From Deltaproteobacteria bacterium (lineage in GTDB: Bacteria > Desulfobacterota > Syntrophobacteria > Syntrophobacterales > Syntrophobacteraceae), in the NCBI GenBank assembly GCA_021780695.1, contig JAJXYD010000043.1, positions 1 to 46,989 on the forward strand: a stretch of 46,989 nucleotides of DNA, in the 5' to 3' direction. A program made the translations under genes and the position numbers. Under the pieces are notes generated by a model that saw only the letters and a program-made list of their open reading frames with translations, was not told the origin of the DNA and did not search any database. Within the stretch, counting starts at the first letter, position 1; every line of letters starts with the position of its first letter. Shown here piece after piece: positions 42,989 to 46,989 of the stretch.

Positions 42989-44755
42989 TCAGCTCGGAAC
43001 TCTTAGCCGGAAGGTCGTTCCGCCTGGGGAGTTAAGCACCTCTATCCCGCCCTTGTGGGCTTCGATCACCTTCTTTACGATGGGAAGCCCGAGGCCCGTT
43101 CCGCCTTTTCGGGTGGTAAAAAAAGGCGCAAAGATATCCTTTCTGATTTCGCGCGGGATTCCGGGGCCGCTGTCGCTTACATCTATAATAAGGTATTTGC
43201 CCGATCTCCTATGGACTATCCTTACCACTTGACCTTCGGGGGAAGCCTGGATCGCGTTGGTAATCAAATTGATAAAAACCCGCTTTATTCGTATCGGGTC
43301 AATCGGTATGCAAGATAGCGGACCGACCGCTTCGATTCTTAGCTCTATTCTTTTGGCATCGGCCAGTGGCTTTGTAATTGCGACGCTTTCCTCCAATATC
43401 GGGCCGATCTGCTCGAAGGACTTCCGCAGTTCCAGAGGCTTCGAGAAGTCCAGCATATCTTCTACCATTTGCTGGAGCCTTTCGGTCTCCTTTAAAATGA
43501 TTTCCGTCTTTGCCCGTGACGGGTCGGTCGGACTAAGACCGCGCTCGACCTGTTTTGTAAATCCTCCTATGGCTATAAGAGGCGTTTTCATGTCATGGGC
43601 CACACTCGATAGAGCCCTGCCGATTCCCGCCAGGTTCTCGGCATCCTTTAGCGCCTTCATGGAGCGTTCGCGCTCTATGAGCTTCCACATCCCGTCCATC
43701 AGAAGCGTCGACTGCAACAGATCCGGCTGATCGTAACAGCCCCTCTTGTTTGCAACAAGGCCCACCGCGATTGTCCGTTCCCCCAGGCAAACCGGAATGC
43801 TCAGAAACCGTCGAAAGACCGTTGGAAAAAACGGCAGCCCTTTTGCCCCTTCTTCTCTATCGGCCACTTCGTTTGCAACCACGGGTTGGCAATTTTTGAT
43901 CGCTTCCCCCCATGCTCCGGCCTTCTCGATCGGGGTGTCGAAATAGTGCGGGCTGCCCGCCATTGCCGGTGTCGTAATGACCGCGCACCATTTGACGATT
44001 TTTGCCTCGTAGTCCAAAAAACCTATGGCCCCGGCCTCGCTTCGAGTCAGTTTCAGCTCCTGTTCGAGTACGTAGCGGACGATCTGCTCTTCGGAACTCC
44101 AGGGGATTTGACCCAGGTTAAGGAGGGCCTGGAGCCTTTTTTCGTTGAGCCGCAAAGCTTGCTCCGCCTGCTTTCGCTCGGCGATCTCGACCATAAGGGT
44201 GAGGTTGGCGTCGGCCAGTTCCTCCGTGCGCTTGCGAACCCCCGTCTCCAGTTCCTCCCGGGTTTTGAGAAGACTTTGCCCGATACGAGCGGTTTCCCCT
44301 CCCGGGATGCCGATTAGGTTTGTAAGATCGGCTACTTGTCGCCTGTATCCGGCCAGCTCGAGTTGGGCTTTTTTCCTCTCGACCGCGTAGCGGATGGCTC
44401 GCCTTAGCGTTGCCCCGTTTAACTCCTCTTTTGTCAGCCAGTCGAGCGCCCCGGGGAAAAAGGCCTCGCTCCAGGTCTTATCCGCTCCGTTTGGGACAAG
44501 CAAAATTATCGGGGCGAAATTGTCTCTGCCTCCGGTCCGGGAGATAAAGTCGACCACGGATTGTTCCCCGGAAGTGCAATCGAGTAGACATACGTCATAG
44601 CGATCCCCGAGAGCGCTAAATCCAGCTTCATGGGAATCGGTCCAGTCGAGGCTCGATCGCTCGCCGTCCCAGTCGGCAATGAGTTTTCTTACGAAGAAAA
44701 AATCTTCTTTCTTACCGCCTATAAGAAGCATCCTGAGCTTTTTAAAAAATCCCAT
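42989..44755 (-). CDS. GAF sensor histidine kinase with a degenerate N-terminal receiver
   Basis: A 588-residue soluble kinase. Residues 1-130 resemble a receiver domain (YDVCLLDCTSGEQ, PIILLVPNG, GALDWLTKEEL), but the phospho-site region is atypical and may not be phosphorylated. A coiled coil (about 135-220) leads to a GAF domain (about 225-365). The kinase core has H387 in LSSVAHDMKTPL, the N box NLITNAIQAS, DSGPGIPREI, and the GTGLGLPIVKKVIEAH lid. No response regulator is adjacent. It is divergent from the chemoreceptor gene across 349 bases. Signal unknown. Confidence 0.92.
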   Translation of the reverse strand: MGFFKKLRMLLIGGKKEDFFFVRKLIADWDGERSSLDWTDSHEAGFSALGDRYDVCLLDCTSGEQSVVDFISRTGGRDNFAPIILLVPNGADKTWSEAFFPGALDWLTKEELNGATLRRAIRYAVERKKAQLELAGYRRQVADLTNLIGIPGGETARIGQSLLKTREELETGVRKRTEELADANLTLMVEIAERKQAEQALRLNEKRLQALLNLGQIPWSSEEQIVRYVLEQELKLTRSEAGAIGFLDYEAKIVKWCAVITTPAMAGSPHYFDTPIEKAGAWGEAIKNCQPVVANEVADREEGAKGLPFFPTVFRRFLSIPVCLGERTIAVGLVANKRGCYDQPDLLQSTLLMDGMWKLIERERSMKALKDAENLAGIGRALSSVAHDMKTPLIAIGGFTKQVERGLSPTDPSRAKTEIILKETERLQQMVEDMLDFSKPLELRKSFEQIGPILEESVAITKPLADAKRIELRIEAVGPLSCIPIDPIRIKRVFINLITNAIQASPEGQVVRIVHRRSGKYLIIDVSDSGPGIPREIRKDIFAPFFTTRKGGTGLGLPIVKKVIEAHKGGIEVLNSPGGTTFRLRVPS

Positions 44756-45104
44756 TGGACTGCCTCAAAAGAAAAGATGTTCCGCGGAAAAATACCAAAT
44801 CGCCCTCACTCTAAAAGATATACGGGACCGCGGCCCATGACAAGGTGAAGCACTAGTGGCCACTGCTGCCAAAGAACCCAATATAGCGGCCACGGCTCAC
44901 GGTTTGCCCATTTGGCCCGGGGGCGAAATATCTGCCAATCGGGATAGGCATGCTTTTGCCCGTTGGCAAAACAAAGAGCTCTTCGAGGCTAAAACGCCCA
45001 AGACCGTATCAAAAAAGCTTAACGTTTCGAATAAAACTAACCGATCTAACTAAAACAGGCACATTGTTTATAAGAAATAACAACAGGCATTAAAGGAAAA
45101 GACG
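44756..45104. other. Intergenic region between the GAF kinase and the chemoreceptor
   Basis: A stretch of 349 bases between divergent genes. It should contain both promoters. Base content falls steeply in A/T-rich direction after about 45,010. A GTG-initiated open frame (44856-45053) has no ribosome site and an unlikely composition, so I do not call it. A sigma-54 or sigma-28 promoter was looked for upstream of the receptor and not found. Confidence 0.5.
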
Positions 45105-46829
45105 ATGAAAACATTTCATGATCTAAAAATAAAATACAAAATGTTTTTACCTAATGTCTTTAACATAGCAATGCTGGCATTTATTATATTTTTCTTTATA
45201 CACCTAAATGCTATTATAAGGGAAGCCGCACATAGACAAATGATAGAAAATAATGAAATTAATGAATTTCAGAATGTAGAACAAAATATTAAGGAATATA
45301 TAAATCATAAAATGACATATAAGGATATGAAAAATAGGGTTGCATTAATATATGAAACAAACGATAATAAATATGAATCGCATGCTTTAAAAAAAATATT
45401 GAAAAATATTAATACGATTAATAATATGCGTATTGCAAATGATGCTATTGATAAAGAGATAAATTCATTGGCTGATAATGCAATACTTCAATCTAACTCA
45501 TATATAAAGAATGTAGTTAAACAACTTACCGATAGTAAAAAGAAATCAGGCGTAAGCGATATGGAGATTAAGGTAATGGAAGGAGCTGATAACAATACCT
45601 CCTTTAATTATCAATTGAAAGTATTGTTTGCAAGGATGAAAGGTGATTTGAGCCAAAAGCAAGCCCTTCTGGCTTTGATTGCAGGCGGGCTTCAAAATGT
45701 TGTAAACGATGCTAAACATTTGGCCGGGACCCCGTTTGAAGCTTTGCCTAAAGCGGCTCACAAAGACATTTTGAAAATGCGCGACCTTGCCGAAAGCTAT
45801 ATCCAAAACGTTGGTGCCCAGGTTGCTCTTCAAAAGGCCATTGCCGCCGAGATAAGCGCAAGCTCGCAAGGTATTCAAAAAGTAAAGCGCGCCAACAGTG
45901 GAAAACTTCTACGTTCCATTAAGGGCTATTTTAGAACCATTCTGATAATAATCTTTGTTTTTACCATCCTTGGGATGCTGCTTAGTTTTCTGTCGTTTAA
46001 GTCCGTATTGAAGGCGCTGGTGGAAATTATCCGGGGGCTTTCGGGGGCATCCAAAGAGGTGGATTCGGCCGCCTCCCAGTTGTCCGGAGCGAGCCGGATC
46101 CTTGCGGAAGGCGCCTCGGAACAGGCCGCTTCGATTGAGGAAATTTCAGCTTCCCTGGAGCAAATGTCGGCTGTAACCAAAGGAAACGCCAAAAATGCCG
46201 GCGATGCCAACTCCCTCATGCAGGAAGTCAATCAGACCTTTGAGATGGCCAATGCCTCGATGGGCCGATTGACCTCGTCGATGGAAGAGATCTCGCAGGC
46301 GAGCGAGCAGACCTCTAAAATCATCAAGACCATTGACGAGATCGCCTTTCAGACCAATTTGCTGGCCCTTAACGCGGCTGTGGAAGCCGCGCGTGCCGGC
46401 GAGGCCGGGGCGGGTTTTGCGGTTGTGGCCGAAGAGGTGCGAACGCTTGCCATGAGGGCTGCTGAGGCGGCCAAAAACACGGCCTCTCTAATCGAGGACA
46501 CGGTAAAAAAAATAGAGGAAGGCTCGGGCCTCGTTACAAGCACGAGCCAAGCCTTTGGCGGGTTGGGAGCTTCAACCGCGAGGATAGCTTCCATTATCGC
46601 TGAAATCGCGGGTGCCTCCAAAGAGCAGTCCATGGGTATAGAGCAGGTCAGTACGGCTTTGAACAGTACCGAGCAGGTTATCGAAAAAAATTCGGCCAAC
46701 GCCGAGGAGACTTCAGCGGCCTCCCAGGAAATGAGAGGTCAGGCCGAGCGGATGAAAACCCTGGTCGGAAGGCTTGTCGCACTGGTTGGATGCGATAGTG
46801 AAAATCTTGGCGACTTTAAGCCCGCCTAA
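45105..46829 (+). CDS. Methyl-accepting chemotaxis protein
   Basis: A 574-residue chemoreceptor. TM1 is at about 13-38, a helical periplasmic sensing region at about 40-270, TM2 at about 272-296, then the cytoplasmic signalling rod. The hairpin tip holds [20 protein letters not shown] followed by [20 protein letters not shown]. No clear HAMP domain sits between TM2 and the rod. AAAGGAAAAGACG precedes the ATG. The first roughly 500 bases are very AT-rich (11 G/C in 45241-45300) while the rod is like the rest of the genome (32 G/C in 46201-46260), with the change near 45,640. This suggests a sensor region of different origin joined to a native signalling rod. No che genes are adjacent. Confidence 0.95.
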   Translation: MKTFHDLKIKYKMFLPNVFNIAMLAFIIFFFIHLNAIIREAAHRQMIENNEINEFQNVEQNIKEYINHKMTYKDMKNRVALIYETNDNKYESHALKKILKNINTINNMRIANDAIDKEINSLADNAILQSNSYIKNVVKQLTDSKKKSGVSDMEIKVMEGADNNTSFNYQLKVLFARMKGDLSQKQALLALIAGGLQNVVNDAKHLAGTPFEALPKAAHKDILKMRDLAESYIQNVGAQVALQKAIAAEISASSQGIQKVKRANSGKLLRSIKGYFRTILIIIFVFTILGMLLSFLSFKSVLKALVEIIRGLSGASKEVDSAASQLSGASRILAEGASEQAASIEEISASLEQMSAVTKGNAKNAGDANSLMQEVNQTFEMANASMGRLTSSMEEISQASEQTSKIIKTIDEIAFQTNLLALNAAVEAARAGEAGAGFAVVAEEVRTLAMRAAEAAKNTASLIEDTVKKIEEGSGLVTSTSQAFGGLGASTARIASIIAEIAGASKEQSMGIEQVSTALNSTEQVIEKNSANAEETSAASQEMRGQAERMKTLVGRLVALVGCDSENLGDFKPA

Positions 46830-46910
46830 AAGGCAGGTCCGCAGACGAAGGGAGGTTTCTAGCAAAAGTGCGGCAATCCCCGCTTGGGGATGGTCCGGCG
46901 CCAGGGTTGC

Positions 46911-46944
46911 TTTTGAGCGGCCGCACTCTTTGGGCCGCTCAAAA
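46911..46944 (+). terminator. Intrinsic terminator after the chemoreceptor
   Basis: A 12-bp perfect stem (46911-46922 with 46933-46944) with a 10-base loop, about 80 bases after the stop and followed by ATAAAATTTTTTCT. This is a convincing Rho-independent terminator. Confidence 0.8.
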
Positions 46945-46989
46945 ATAAAATTTTTTCTCCCGCCCTTGCCAGGCCCTCTAACTTAGAGT

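Noticed and set aside
44856..45053. 65-residue GTG-initiated open frame upstream of the chemoreceptor
   Set aside because: No ribosome site, rare start, composition unlike the neighbours, and it occupies the divergent promoter region.
45040..45104. Sigma-54 or sigma-28 promoter for the chemoreceptor
   Set aside because: AGGCAC is followed by no GC at the -12 position, and the TAAA to ATAA spacing is too short for a sigma-28 promoter.

Overview
The window reads as chromosomal DNA of an anaerobic Desulfobacterota-type bacterium (former Deltaproteobacteria, possibly near Syntrophobacterales or Desulfomonilales). I infer this from the gene mix: rubrerythrin beside a cytochrome bd oxidase, PAS/GAF-rich sensor kinases, an HDOD-GAF protein, dodecin, a thiolase/3-hydroxyacyl-CoA dehydrogenase/acyl-CoA dehydrogenase operon, and a class II cAMP phosphodiesterase. 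No rRNA, tRNA, CRISPR array or intact insertion sequence is visible. The taxonomic guess is weaker than the gene calls.

Layout. Positions 1-112 are the 3' end of a group II intron (domains V and VI) whose body lies outside the window. Next, on the minus strand, come an alpha-2-macroglobulin-like protein with its partner penicillin-binding protein 1C (203-7936) and panC (8009-8854). On the plus strand follow a 999-residue membrane protein of unknown function with a PHP-like motif, then alanine racemase (9034-13214). On the minus strand are a diadenylate-cyclase-domain protein, a large hybrid histidine kinase, an FAH-family hydrolase and a small secreted protein (13251-19790). The plus strand then carries a DUF167 protein and a beta-oxidation-type operon (19947-23508), a cupredoxin-like lipoprotein, a dodecin (minus) and an HDOD-GAF protein.

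From 26259 to 30031 (minus) a cAMP-phosphodiesterase-type hydrolase sits directly upstream of a large polytopic membrane protein with C-terminal TPRs. A 495-base non-coding stretch rich in palindromes follows. Then, on the plus strand: a small helical protein, rubrerythrin, cydAB, a TsaC/Sua5 protein, a MurG fused to a HEAT-like C-terminal region, an MraY homologue with an altered His motif, panE and panB (30527-40062). The right end has a cyclophilin (minus), a sugar-kinase-like protein with a tandem universal stress protein, a GAF histidine kinase (minus), and a chemotaxis receptor whose 5' part is far more AT-rich than its 3' part.

How the genes fit together. Cell envelope work recurs: A2M/PbpC, Alr, MurG-HEAT/MraY and the GT-C-like membrane protein. 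Nucleotide second-messenger signalling also recurs (c-di-AMP synthase-like, cAMP PDE-like), as do oxygen defence (rubrerythrin, bd oxidase) and CoA metabolism (PanB, PanC, PanE, acyl-CoA enzymes). The strongest candidates for something under-described are the diadenylate cyclase with an unrecognised N-terminal half, the MurG-HEAT/MraY(HHN) pair outside a visible dcw cluster, the 999-residue PHP-like membrane protein next to alr, and the mosaic chemoreceptor.
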